From an uncultured delta proteobacterium (lineage in GTDB: Bacteria > Myxococcota_A > Polyangia > Haliangiales > Haliangiaceae): DNA of 36,786 nucleotides. The stretch covers positions 1 to 36,786 of the forward strand of contig CAADGB010000106.1 in assembly GCA_900696455.1 (NCBI GenBank), written 5' to 3'. This document shows positions 24,645 to 35,222 of the stretch, piece by piece. The position numbers and the translations under genes were made by a program. The notes beneath the pieces are model-generated. The model had not been told where the DNA came from. It searched no databases and was given only the letters and a program-made list of their open reading frames with translations. Every line of letters starts with the position of its first letter. Position 1 is the first letter of the stretch.

Positions 24645-25550
24645 GTGAGCGGGACCGGCGCCGGCCCGGGCGACTGGGTCGAGATCATCGTCCCGGCCGC
24701 CGCCGCCGACGTCGACGAGGTGGCCGCGCTGCTCGCCGACGCCTGCGAACCGGCGCGCGAGGGCACCGAGATCCGCGGCGACGAGGTCGTGATCTGGGCG
24801 CCGCTGGCCAGCCGCGAGGCGGTCGTGGCCGAGGTCCGCGCCGCGGTCGCCGCCTTCGCCGAGGCCGGCCTCGGCGTCGATCCGTCCACGGTACGCGCCC
24901 AGCCGGCGCTGCCCGAGGCGGAGTGGCGCGACGCGTGGAAGAAGTACTTCCACGTCACCCGGATCACGCCGCGCATCGTCGTCGTCCCGAGCTGGGAGCA
25001 GCACACCCCGGCGCCCGGTGAGGTCGTGATCGACCTCGATCCGGGCATGGCCTTCGGCACCGGCACCCACGCCTCCACCCGCCTGGTGCTCGCCGCCCTC
25101 GACCGCCTCGCCGCCGACGGCGCCGCGCCCACGCGCGTCCTCGACGTCGGCGCCGGCTCCGGCATCCTCGCCATCGCCGCCGCCAAGCTGTGGCCGGCGG
25201 CGACCGCGCTGGCCATCGACAACGATCCGATCGCGGTCGCGGCGTGCGCCGAGAACGTCGCCGCCAACCGCGTCGCCGACCGCGTGCGCTGCGCCGGCAC
25301 GCCGGTGGAGGACGTCGCCGGCGCCTGGCCGCTGGTCCTGGCCAACATCCAGGCCCACGTCCTGCGCGCGCTCGCCGACGCGCTCGCCGCCCGGGTCGCG
25401 CCCGGTGGCACGCTCGTCCTGTCCGGCCTTCTGACGCCGCAGGCCCCGGCGGTCGCCGACGAGTACGTCGCGCGCGGCCTGCGCCTGGTCGCCCTCGACG
25501 AGAGTCCCGACGACGCGGCGTGGTCGAGCGCGATCCTCGCCCGGCCATGA
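24645..25550 (+). CDS. prmA: Ribosomal protein L11 methyltransferase
   Basis: Trimethylates lysines of ribosomal protein L11 using AdoMet. At 301 residues it is family length, with the N-terminal recognition domain (WVEIIVPAAAADVDEVAALL) and the linker WRDAWKKYFHVTRITPRIVVVPSWE. The signature DLDPGMAFGTGTHASTRL is present, followed by the AdoMet motif VLDVGAGSGILAIAAAKL (about 160) and the catalytic-loop motif LANIQAHV (N-I-Q where most family members have NIL). It starts at GTG 24645 without a clear ribosome site, directly behind rpsU, consistent with one transcript for translation functions. Confidence 0.93.
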   Translation: MSGTGAGPGDWVEIIVPAAAADVDEVAALLADACEPAREGTEIRGDEVVIWAPLASREAVVAEVRAAVAAFAEAGLGVDPSTVRAQPALPEAEWRDAWKKYFHVTRITPRIVVVPSWEQHTPAPGEVVIDLDPGMAFGTGTHASTRLVLAALDRLAADGAAPTRVLDVGAGSGILAIAAAKLWPAATALAIDNDPIAVAACAENVAANRVADRVRCAGTPVEDVAGAWPLVLANIQAHVLRALADALAARVAPGGTLVLSGLLTPQAPAVADEYVARGLRLVALDESPDDAAWSSAILARP

Positions 25551-25680
25551 TGTCGCCGGCGTCCCCGCTGTCCCCGACGTCCACGGCGATCGCGACCTGC
25601 CCGGCGTCCCCGGCATTCCCGGCCTGCCCGGCCTCCCCGTCTCCCGCCCGCGCGCCCGCGCGCTCGCCCGGAGCTCGCCG

Positions 25681-26493
25681 GTGACCGCGCGCCTGTGCGT
25701 CGCCCCGGCGCGCCTGACGCCCGGGCCGCTGCGCCTCGACGGCGACGACCACGCCTACCTGTTCCGCGTCCGCCGCCTGGCGGTGGGCGACCCGGTGCAG
25801 CTCTTCGACGGCGCCGGCCGCGAGGCGCCATCGGTGGCGGTCGAGATCGGCCCCGGCCACGCCGTGCTCGAGGTCGGCGCCGTCGCGGCGCGGCCGCCGC
25901 TCGCCCCCACCATCACCGTGCTGCAGGCCGTCCTCACGGGCGAGCGCATGGACTGGTGTCTGGAGAAGCTGGTCGAGGTCGGCGTCGACGGCATCGTGCC
26001 CGTCGAGACCGCCCGCACCGTCGTCCACCTCGACGACGAGCGCCGCGCCCGCCGTCAGGCTCGCCACCAGCGCATCGCCGCCGAGGCCGCCCGCCAGTGC
26101 GGCCGCGCCGACGTCCCGCCGGTGGCGCCGGCCCGCCGCCTCGCCGACGCCCTGGCCGCGGTGACCGCCGGCGTGCGCCTGGTCGCCGATCCCGGCGTCG
26201 ACCACCCGCTCCTGGCTGCGGCGCCGGCCGACGCGACGACGGTGGCGCTCCTGATCGGGCCCGAGGGCGGGCTCACCGCCGACGAGGTCGAGCGCGCCCA
26301 GGCCGCCGGCTTCGTCGCGGTCTCGCTCGGCGCCACCGTGCTGCGGGCCGAGACCGCCGGCTTCGCCGCGGCGTTCGCCCTCCGCGCCGCCCGCGCGGTC
26401 CGCGCCGTCCACGGGGGGCCGGGCGCCGTCGGCGACGCCGAGCGGAGCCCCGAGTTTCGAGGATTTGCGCCCGGGGGCGACCCGGCCGTATAA
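25681..26493 (+). CDS. rsmE: 16S rRNA (uracil(1498)-N3)-methyltransferase
   Basis: SPOUT-class enzyme methylating U1498 of 16S rRNA. It has a PUA-like N-terminal domain (HAYLFRVRRLAVGDPVQLFDGAG) and a C-terminal knot domain with LLIGPEGGLTADEVERA, then VSLGATVLRAETAGFAA, the AdoMet-binding knot signatures. EKLVEVGVDGIVPV and AAEAARQCGRADVPPV are further family landmarks. It starts at GTG 25681 with GGAG seven bases upstream. The 130-bp spacer after prmA is made of CCCGGCGTCC-like imperfect repeats and holds no convincing gene. The last 25 residues are an unstructured tail. Confidence 0.93.
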   Translation: MTARLCVAPARLTPGPLRLDGDDHAYLFRVRRLAVGDPVQLFDGAGREAPSVAVEIGPGHAVLEVGAVAARPPLAPTITVLQAVLTGERMDWCLEKLVEVGVDGIVPVETARTVVHLDDERRARRQARHQRIAAEAARQCGRADVPPVAPARRLADALAAVTAGVRLVADPGVDHPLLAAAPADATTVALLIGPEGGLTADEVERAQAAGFVAVSLGATVLRAETAGFAAAFALRAARAVRAVHGGPGAVGDAERSPEFRGFAPGGDPAV

Positions 26494-26501
26494 GGGACAG
26501 C

Positions 26502-27173
26502 ATGAGCGACGGCGAGCCCGCCACCCTCGGCCTCCTCGCCGCCAGCGAGACCGGCGACGCCGGTGGCGATCACCGTGGCGATCACCGTGGCGATCACCGT
26601 GGCGATCACCGTGGCGATCACCGTGGCGATCACCGTGGCGGCGACCCGGGCGATCGCGCCCGCGCCCGACCCGCCGCCGCGCGTCCGGCGCCGCGCCCGC
26701 GCTCGGCCGGGATGACCGTCCACGTCGCCGGCTTCTGGCGCCGCGCGGGCGGCGCCGCGATCGACGCCGGCGTGATCCTGCCGGTGTCGCTGGTGCTGAC
26801 CTGGCTGACCAGCGCCCTGGCCGGCATCCGGCTCCCCGCCGGCAAGCAGGGCGAGCTCGATTTCTGGCTCGATCTCGTCCTCACCAGCGATCCGGCGGTC
26901 ACCACCGCGGTCGTCATCACCCTCGCCGTCACGTCGATCTACCTGTTCGTCTTCCAGGCGACGATCGCGCAGACCCTCGGCATGCGGGTGATGAAGCTGC
27001 GCGTGATCGACGTCTACGGTGACCCGCCGTCCTATCCGCGGGCGGGCCTGCGCACCGCCGGCTACCTGGCCTCGCTGGCCACCCTCTTGCTCGGGTTCCT
27101 GTGGATCGGCTTTGACGCCGAGAAGCGGGGCCTCCACGATTGGATCGCCGGCACGTACGTCATCCGCGCCTGA
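26502..27173 (+). CDS. RDD family membrane protein with GDHR repeat
   Basis: A 223-residue protein starting at ATG 26502 with AAGGGA seven bases upstream, eight bases after the rsmE stop. The N-terminal 70 residues are hydrophilic and contain six tandem Gly-Asp-His-Arg units followed by an Arg/Pro stretch. From residue 71 (MTVHVAGFWRRAGGAAIDAGVI) begins the RDD domain, with three hydrophobic segments, the R-A...D signature, and the closing QTLGMRVMKLRVIDVYG and DAEKRGLHDWIAGTYVI. RDD proteins are integral membrane proteins of mostly unknown role. The His/Asp-rich extension is unusual. An internal ATG at 26712 would give an RDD-only product. Confidence 0.88.
   Translation: MSDGEPATLGLLAASETGDAGGDHRGDHRGDHRGDHRGDHRGDHRGGDPGDRARARPAAARPAPRPRSAGMTVHVAGFWRRAGGAAIDAGVILPVSLVLTWLTSALAGIRLPAGKQGELDFWLDLVLTSDPAVTTAVVITLAVTSIYLFVFQATIAQTLGMRVMKLRVIDVYGDPPSYPRAGLRTAGYLASLATLLLGFLWIGFDAEKRGLHDWIAGTYVIRA
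26565..26636 (+). repeat. Six perfect 12-bp tandem repeats encoding GDHR
   Basis: GGCGATCACCGT is repeated six times without a mismatch, encoding Gly-Asp-His-Arg each time within the RDD protein. The 12-bp period keeps the frame if copies are gained or lost. Each unit contains GATC. Confidence 0.97.
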
Positions 27174-27181
27174 GCCCGCCC

Positions 27182-29857
27182 ATGTCCTCCCGCCTGAGCT
27201 CTCTCCTCGTCCGCGACGGGCTCGTCGGGGTCAAGCGCATGGAGAAGGCGTTCCAGCGCCAGGTGATCTACGGCGGCAGCCTCGACACCACGCTGCTCGA
27301 GATGGGGCTGGTGTCGGAGGATCGGCTGACCCAGTACCTGGCCCTGGCCTCGGGCCTGCCGCCGGCGACCCGCGCCGAGTGCAACGTCTTCGATCCCGAG
27401 GCGGTGCGCCTGTGCCCGCAGGACCTGTCGATCCGCTACCGGGTGGCGCCCCTGTCGTTCGACGACGGCTCGCTCCGGGTCCTGGTCCACGATCCGGTCG
27501 ACATGGGGCTGCTCGAGGAGCTGGCCGACCAGCTCGACGTGCCGGTGCAGCCGCTGATCGCGCCCGAGTACCGCTGGCACGTCGTCTTCACCCGCGACTA
27601 CGGCGGCCAGCCCACCGCCCGCTTCTCGACCCTGGCCCGCGCCGCCGACGCCTCGCCCATCACCTCGCCGGTGGGGCGGGCCCGCACCGTCATCGTCGAC
27701 GGCGAGGAGCACACCGTCGTCGACGTGCGCTCGCCGGTGCTGCGCGCGATCGGCCCCGAGCAGGCGACCCAGCGCGTGGACACCCTCGCGGTCCACGGCC
27801 TCGCCGGCGCCCGCGCCCCGACCCCGGTCCAGGTGAGCGGCGCGGCCGCCCCGGTCACCGCCGCCGAGCCGGGGCGGAGCGGCGAGCGCCGGGTCACGCG
27901 CGAGGTCGCGGTGGCGCCGCCGCCGCGGCCGCCCACCGAGCCGCCGCCGGTCCGCGCGCCGACCGCGCCGCCGCTGGAGCTGACCGCCGAGGAGCCGGGC
28001 GACGGCGAGGTCCCGCCGCCGCCGATCCCGCCGCGTCGCACCACCGCCGAGCTGTCGACGCCGGCGGTGGCGGCGCACTTCGCCAGCGCCGAGAGCCAGC
28101 GCCGCGAGGCCAGCGAGCGCCGCGCCGCGACCGCGTCGATCCGCGACTCGGGGCCGACCAGCGACGGCGTCCCGCACCGGCCGCTGGTCAGCGGCAGCAC
28201 CCCGACCCCGCCGGTCACGCCGCCGGTCTCGACCGACGTCGCCGACGACGGCAGTCCGCTGCCGGTGCCGGTGGTGCGCGCGCTCATGGCCGACGCGACC
28301 GATCGCGATCGCGTCTTCCAGCTCCTCCTGCGCGGCCTGCGCAGCCGCACCCGCTGGGCCGGCCTGCTCACCGTCCAGGGCGGCGTGGCGATCGGCCGGC
28401 TCGCGCTCGCCGACGCCGGCATCGACACCGCGGCGGTGGCGGCGGTGCTGATCCCGCTCGACACCAGCTCGCCGTTCCAGTCGACGACCCACGCCCGCCA
28501 CCCCTACGTCGGGCCGATCGCCAGCGGCAACGTCGACATCGACGTGATGATCGCGCGCATGGGCGGGGTCGTGCCTCCCACCGCGCTCCTCCTGCCCATC
28601 CTGCTCCGCGATCGCTGCATCGCGCTCGCGGTCGCCCACCGCGCCGCCGAGCCGGTCAGCCTGGCCGAGGTCACCGAGCTCCTGCCCCTGGCCGCCGCCA
28701 CCGCCGACGCGCTCGGCCGCCTGATCCTGCGCTCCAAGGCGGTGGGCTACCGGGTGCCGTCGCAGCCGGTGGGCGCCCCGATCACGACGATCGACGCCGA
28801 CGAGGTGGCGACCAAGAAGGTCCAGGCCCGGCGCGCGGAGTGGTCGGTGCCGGCCGAGGCGCCCCCGCCGGTCATCCCGCGCGGCGCCCCGGCGCCGGTG
28901 TTCCCGCCGGTCGAGGTCGCAGCCGGCTCGATCACGGTCGCCGCGCCGCGGCGGCCCATCGCCGCCGTGCTCGACGAGGTCGAGGGCGACGACGAGGCCC
29001 GCGCCGACGGCGCGCTGGCCGAGGCCGTGACCCGGCTCGACGAGGTCAAGCCGCTGCTCGCCGAGCGCTTCCCCGGGCGGCTGCGCGTCGATCGCTACCA
29101 GGTGAGCGGCCGCGCCCTGCGCCCGGCCCAGTACGGCGGGCTGCTCGAGCTGGTGGTGCGGGTCGGCGCGCCCCTGGCCGACCTCCTGCTCGAGAAGATG
29201 ACCGACGCGCGCCGCGACCTGCGCTTCTACGCCACGGTGTGCGCCGGGGCCATCCGCCCGCGTAGCGCGGTCTACGCCCTGGTCGAGCGCCTGTTCGACG
29301 CCGACTACGGCGTGCGCGGCGCCGCCGTCGACGCTCTCGCCGGCTACCCGCTGCGCGATCTCGACCTGGCGATGATCCGCTGCCACCACGCCCTGCACAG
29401 CGACGAGCTCGAGCGGGTCATCGCCGCCGCCGCCGCCATCGCCGAGCTCGCCGACGTCGCCGCCATCCCCGATCTGCTCGACGTGGTCGGCCGCGACGGC
29501 AAGCGCTCCGAGCACGCCCGCCGCGCCCTGGTCGCCCTCACCCGCGTCGATCACGGCACCTCCGAGCGCAAGTGGCGGCGCTGGTGGGAGGACCACCGCG
29601 GCCGCCACCGCATCGAGTGGCTCGTCGACGCCCTCGGCCACAAGGACGCCTCGCTCCGCGCCGCCGCCGCCGAGGACCTGCGTCGCCTGACCGGCGAGTC
29701 CTTCGCCTACGATCCCAACCACGGCAAGCGGGAGCGCGAGGAGGCGCGGGCGCGCTGGGAGCAGTGGTGGAACGAGACCGGCCGCCAGCGCTTCGTGCGG
29801 GACGACGACGAGCGGGGACGGCCGACCGCGCCCCTGCCGGTCTACCGCCGGGACTGA
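27182..29857 (+). CDS. GspE_N (MshEN-like) - GAF-like - HEAT repeat protein
   Basis: An 891-residue protein without signal peptide or membrane segment. Residues 1-130 match the N-terminal domain of GspE/PilB-type secretion ATPases (LLVRDGLVGVKRMEKAFQRQ, GGSLDTTLLEMGLVSEDRLTQYLA), which in some proteins binds c-di-GMP, but there is no ATPase core. A Pro/Ala-rich linker (about 200-340) leads to a GAF-like domain (about 345-510, RDRVFQLLLRGLRSRTRWAGLL, then LLPILLRDRCIALAVAHR). A C-terminal region (about 620-830) of HEAT repeats is followed by Trp-rich segments (RKWRRWWEDHRGRHRIEWLV). It is likely a cytoplasmic signalling or scaffold protein linked to type IV pilus or secretion regulation; this is inference from the domains. 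Confidence 0.78.
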   Translation: MSSRLSSLLVRDGLVGVKRMEKAFQRQVIYGGSLDTTLLEMGLVSEDRLTQYLALASGLPPATRAECNVFDPEAVRLCPQDLSIRYRVAPLSFDDGSLRVLVHDPVDMGLLEELADQLDVPVQPLIAPEYRWHVVFTRDYGGQPTARFSTLARAADASPITSPVGRARTVIVDGEEHTVVDVRSPVLRAIGPEQATQRVDTLAVHGLAGARAPTPVQVSGAAAPVTAAEPGRSGERRVTREVAVAPPPRPPTEPPPVRAPTAPPLELTAEEPGDGEVPPPPIPPRRTTAELSTPAVAAHFASAESQRREASERRAATASIRDSGPTSDGVPHRPLVSGSTPTPPVTPPVSTDVADDGSPLPVPVVRALMADATDRDRVFQLLLRGLRSRTRWAGLLTVQGGVAIGRLALADAGIDTAAVAAVLIPLDTSSPFQSTTHARHPYVGPIASGNVDIDVMIARMGGVVPPTALLLPILLRDRCIALAVAHRAAEPVSLAEVTELLPLAAATADALGRLILRSKAVGYRVPSQPVGAPITTIDADEVATKKVQARRAEWSVPAEAPPPVIPRGAPAPVFPPVEVAAGSITVAAPRRPIAAVLDEVEGDDEARADGALAEAVTRLDEVKPLLAERFPGRLRVDRYQVSGRALRPAQYGGLLELVVRVGAPLADLLLEKMTDARRDLRFYATVCAGAIRPRSAVYALVERLFDADYGVRGAAVDALAGYPLRDLDLAMIRCHHALHSDELERVIAAAAAIAELADVAAIPDLLDVVGRDGKRSEHARRALVALTRVDHGTSERKWRRWWEDHRGRHRIEWLVDALGHKDASLRAAAAEDLRRLTGESFAYDPNHGKREREEARARWEQWWNETGRQRFVRDDDERGRPTAPLPVYRRD

Positions 29858-29884
29858 CCCCGCCGGGACCGGCTCCGAGCCCGG

Positions 29885-30523
29885 TCAGCGCCGTCGCGCG
29901 CGCGCCGCCGGCGCGAGGGGCCGGACCTCGAACGTCACCTCGACGGTGTGGCGGACGTGGTCGAGCTCGCGCCGCGCGGTGACCTCGGCGGCGACGCCGC
30001 GGCGGGCCAGCCAGTCGCGCAGGAGCGCGACGTTGTCGGCGGCGCGCCCCGGCTGCCAGGGCTGGCCGCGGAGGAGGGTGGGGACGCCGGCGGCGCTGGC
30101 GGCGAGGCGCGCCGGCACGCCGGTCACCCGGACGTCGTCCACCAGGTAGACGTGGCCGGCGGACACCTCGAAGACCACGTGGGCGCCGCCGGCCCAGGTC
30201 ACGCGGACGTCGTCGACCGCGGCGCCGAGGTGGCCGCGGGCCTCGAGGGTGGCGACGAGCGCGGCGCGATCGCGCGCCAGGTCGGCGTCCGTCAGCGGCG
30301 CCCCGACCCGGGTCGAGAGCGCGCGCTCCAGGGTCGCGATGGGGAGGCCGGAGCCGGCGACCCGGACCGACGCCACCTCGCCGGCGGCGGGCGGGCGGGT
30401 CGACGCCGCCGGCGTCGCGCTCGCGGCCGTCACCTCCAGCTCGCCGAGGGCACGCCCGCGGACCGCCGCGATCGCGGCGGCCAGCGCCAGCGTCCCGGCG
30501 AGCACGAGGAGGAAGGAGCGCAT
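29885..30523 (-). CDS. Membrane-anchored POTRA-domain protein
   Basis: A 212-residue protein with one N-terminal membrane segment (about 3-21) and a Pro-rich linker. It has two POTRA-like modules: SVRVAGSGLPIATLERALSTRVG...ARGHLGAAVDDVRV and YLVDDVRVTGVPARLAASAAGVP...LLRDWLARRGVAAEVTARREL. POTRA modules in BamA, TamA, FtsQ and TpsB bind partner proteins in the periplasm; no beta-barrel follows here. ATG 30523 is chosen; GTG 30532 is possible. Neither has a good ribosome site. It converges with the GspE_N-HEAT gene. Confidence 0.68.
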   Translation of the reverse strand: MRSFLLVLAGTLALAAAIAAVRGRALGELEVTAASATPAASTRPPAAGEVASVRVAGSGLPIATLERALSTRVGAPLTDADLARDRAALVATLEARGHLGAAVDDVRVTWAGGAHVVFEVSAGHVYLVDDVRVTGVPARLAASAAGVPTLLRGQPWQPGRAADNVALLRDWLARRGVAAEVTARRELDHVRHTVEVTFEVRPLAPAARARRR

Positions 30524-30980
30524 CGTCGCCACGAGCTAGCAACCGTCGGACCAGCTCCGATCATGGCCAACTCGCTGGAAGCTCGCCGGCGCCGCTGCCA
30601 GCCCTGTCTCGCCGCTGCCACAGATGGCAGGGCGAGCTGGGTCCGGCTGGTCACCACCCGGCCCGGCGCGAGCGGGCGGAGCGACGGCGCACGCAGGGAC
30701 GGACGTCGCGCGGACGAGCACGGCGATCGGCGGGCCCGAGCACGACAGCCGGCGTTGCTGCACCTGCCGGGTGCCCCGACCAGTGCCCGCTCCTGCCCCG
30801 CCCGCGTGCACCGCCCTCCACCGGCTCGTTGGCAGAACATGGTACGGGCTTCCCGACCAGAACCTTCCCTCCCGGTGGTGGAATAGACCAAGGGATGGTG
30901 GTCCCGACCGATGGATCCGGATTTGACCATGTGATTTCAGCTTGTTGAGGATGGCACTACCCTTGCTGTGTACGCGGGGC
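30524..30980. other. Intergenic region with a bulged 12-bp hairpin
   Basis: No supported gene lies between the POTRA gene and the sigma factor gene, which diverge. At 30608-30636 CTCGCC, one bulged G and CTGCCA pair with TGGCAG and GGCGAG around the loop CAGA. The last 100 bases are less GC-rich and contain TTGACC at 30923 with a possible -10 GAGGAT 18 bases on, a weak promoter candidate for the sigma gene. Confidence 0.55.
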
Positions 30981-31634
30981 ATGCCGGTGCTCGCCGTTCG
31001 CCCGTCCCTCCACGCGTCCGACTGGTCCGATCGTGAGCTGCTCGCCCGCGTCTTGCGGCGCGAGGAGCCGGCGTGGAACGAGCTCGTGCGCCGGTACCGC
31101 GCCCTCATCTACCGCTGCATCACCAAGGTCACGAACAAGTACGCGCCGTACGCGGCAGGGGCCGACGTCGACGAGGTGTTCGCCGAGGTCCTCATCTCGC
31201 TGGTGCGCGACGACATGCACAAGCTCCGCATGTACGACCCGGCGCGCGGCACCAAGCTCGGCTCGTGGATCGGCATCATCGCCGTCAACGCCGGCTTCGA
31301 CTACCTGCGCGGCACGATGCGCCGCAACGTGAACGACCGGCTCGACCCGTCGTACGACCCGCACGAGCCGTACGACCGCACGCCGCTCGACACCCTGCTC
31401 GACAAGGAGCGCTGGGACAGCCTCAACGAGATCCTGGCCGAGTTCAGCGACAAGGATCGCCAGTTCCTCGACCTGTTCTACGCCCGCGGGCTGGAGGCCG
31501 AGGAGGTCGCCGCGGAGATGAAGATCAGCCTCAAGACCGTCTACTCCAAGAACCACAAGATCCGCTCGCACCTGCGCCGCTGCCTCGAGCGCGTGCAGGC
31601 GATGAGCGCGATCGGCGACCTCGCGCCGGCCTGA
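30981..31634 (+). CDS. Sigma-70 family (ECF-type) RNA polymerase sigma factor
   Basis: A 217-residue sigma factor. Region 2 is seen in DRELLARVLRREEPAWNELVRRYRALIYRCI, followed by a long segment ending KLGSWIGIIAVNAGFDYLRGTMRRN. Region 4 is LAEFSDKDRQFLDLFYARGL, EAEEVAAEMKISLKTVYSKNHKIRSHLRRCL (helix-turn-helix). Starts at ATG 30981, ATG 30951 and TTG 30942 are all possible; 30981 begins closest to region 2. No anti-sigma gene adjoins it. Codon use is typical of the window. The regulon is unknown. Confidence 0.86.
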   Translation: MPVLAVRPSLHASDWSDRELLARVLRREEPAWNELVRRYRALIYRCITKVTNKYAPYAAGADVDEVFAEVLISLVRDDMHKLRMYDPARGTKLGSWIGIIAVNAGFDYLRGTMRRNVNDRLDPSYDPHEPYDRTPLDTLLDKERWDSLNEILAEFSDKDRQFLDLFYARGLEAEEVAAEMKISLKTVYSKNHKIRSHLRRCLERVQAMSAIGDLAPA

Positions 31635-31720
31635 GCCGCCCCCTGATCGCCGGGCGACCTCGGCCCGAGCCCCCTGATCGCCGGGCGCGCTCGCGTCCGC
31701 CGGATCGCCCGGCCGGCGGC

Positions 31721-32335
31721 TCACTCGCGCTCGAACAGCGCCGTCACCCGCGTCGTGACCTGGCCGTCGGGTGCGGTCTCGACCCCGCCGAGGAGGAGCG
31801 CGTCGGCCCAGCCGTGGAAGCCCTGGTCGCTCTCGAGCCGACCGTAGAGCCGGCCCAGCCCGGCGGCGTCCCGGGCGTGCAGCCCCACCCGGCATTGCGT
31901 GCGGCGGCACTCGATGGCGTCGACGTCGACCGGCGTGCCGTGCGCCGCGAGGTCATCGACGATGCGGCGCAGCCGGAGGGTCAGCTCGCGCTCCTGCTCC
32001 ACCGCCCAGGTCGCGTCGCGGTCCTCCTGCTCGAACGCCCGCGACGGCGCCGCGCCCGCGACCTCGCCCGGCGGCGCGCCGCTGGCGGTCCCCGCGCCGG
32101 GGCCGGTCGCCGGCGTCGGCGTCGGCGTCAGCGGGCGGTGTGGCGCCGGCCCACGGGGGACGAGCCCACGCGCGCGCGGGTCCCGCGGCTCGTCGCTGGC
32201 GCGCGCGTCGGCGGACCCAAGGGGCGCGCCGCCGTCCGCCGCCCGGCGATCGCCGCCACCGCGCACGAGCAGCGCGGCCACCACGGCGGCGCCGCCGAGG
32301 GTCAGCCCCAGCCCCACGCTGATCGTGCGTTTCAA
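31721..32335 (-). CDS. Anchored protein of unknown function
   Basis: A 204-residue protein beginning at TTG 32335 (LKRTISVGLGLTLGGAAVVAALLV, one signal-anchor segment) with a Pro/Thr-rich linker. A C-terminal domain of about 110 residues follows (EQERELTLRLRRIVDDL, VDVDAIECRRTQCRVGLHARD, FHGWADALLLGGVETAPDG, TRVTALFERE). The C-R-R-T-Q-C-R pair of cysteines (about 140) could form a disulfide in the periplasm. The start is uncertain, since the frame runs far upstream antisense to the PBP gene. GCCCCCTGATCGCCGGGCG occurs twice in the 86-bp gap behind it. I recognise no named family. Confidence 0.6.
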   Translation of the reverse strand: MKRTISVGLGLTLGGAAVVAALLVRGGGDRRAADGGAPLGSADARASDEPRDPRARGLVPRGPAPHRPLTPTPTPATGPGAGTASGAPPGEVAGAAPSRAFEQEDRDATWAVEQERELTLRLRRIVDDLAAHGTPVDVDAIECRRTQCRVGLHARDAAGLGRLYGRLESDQGFHGWADALLLGGVETAPDGQVTTRVTALFERE

Positions 32336-32428
32336 GGTCCCGTGATCGTAGCTGAACTCGCCGCCCCGCGGAGGCGCTTGCCGAGGGCATCCGGCGGTGG
32401 CTAGATACCCCGTCACAGGAACGCCGCG

Positions 32429-35044
<2,616 letters not shown>

Positions 35045-35132
35045 GCGTCGCCCCGGCCGGGGCCGCCGCGAGGTCCGGGCCCGGGCGCCCGCGACCCCGG
35101 GTGGCGGCGGGACCGTCGGCGGCCAGATGCTG

Positions 35133-35147
35133 CCAGCGTCACGCTGG
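35133..35147. promoter_or_regulatory. 7-bp inverted repeat upstream of the kinase gene
   Basis: CCAGCGT, one base, ACGCTGG form a perfect inverted repeat 76 bp before the kinase ATG, in the 178-bp gap after the PBP stop. It could be an operator or part of a terminator. Confidence 0.3.
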
Positions 35148-35222
35148 ATCCGTCCGCCGGCCCCGCGCGTTGAAGGCTCGAGGCATCCGGCCCGTCACAG
35201 GGGCTGGTCCCAGGCTAGGATC

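Noticed and set aside
25548-25683. 45-residue Pro/Ala/Ser frame between prmA and rsmE
   Set aside because: Made of CCCGGCGTCC-like imperfect repeats, with no ribosome site and no folded character.
26565-26636. CRISPR-like array
   Set aside because: Twelve-base perfect tandem repeats without spacers inside a coding frame.
27062-29722. 886-residue open frame on the minus strand
   Set aside because: Antisense to the GspE_N-GAF-HEAT gene, with Arg/Gly/Ala/Asp-biased product and no motif; typical high-GC shadow.
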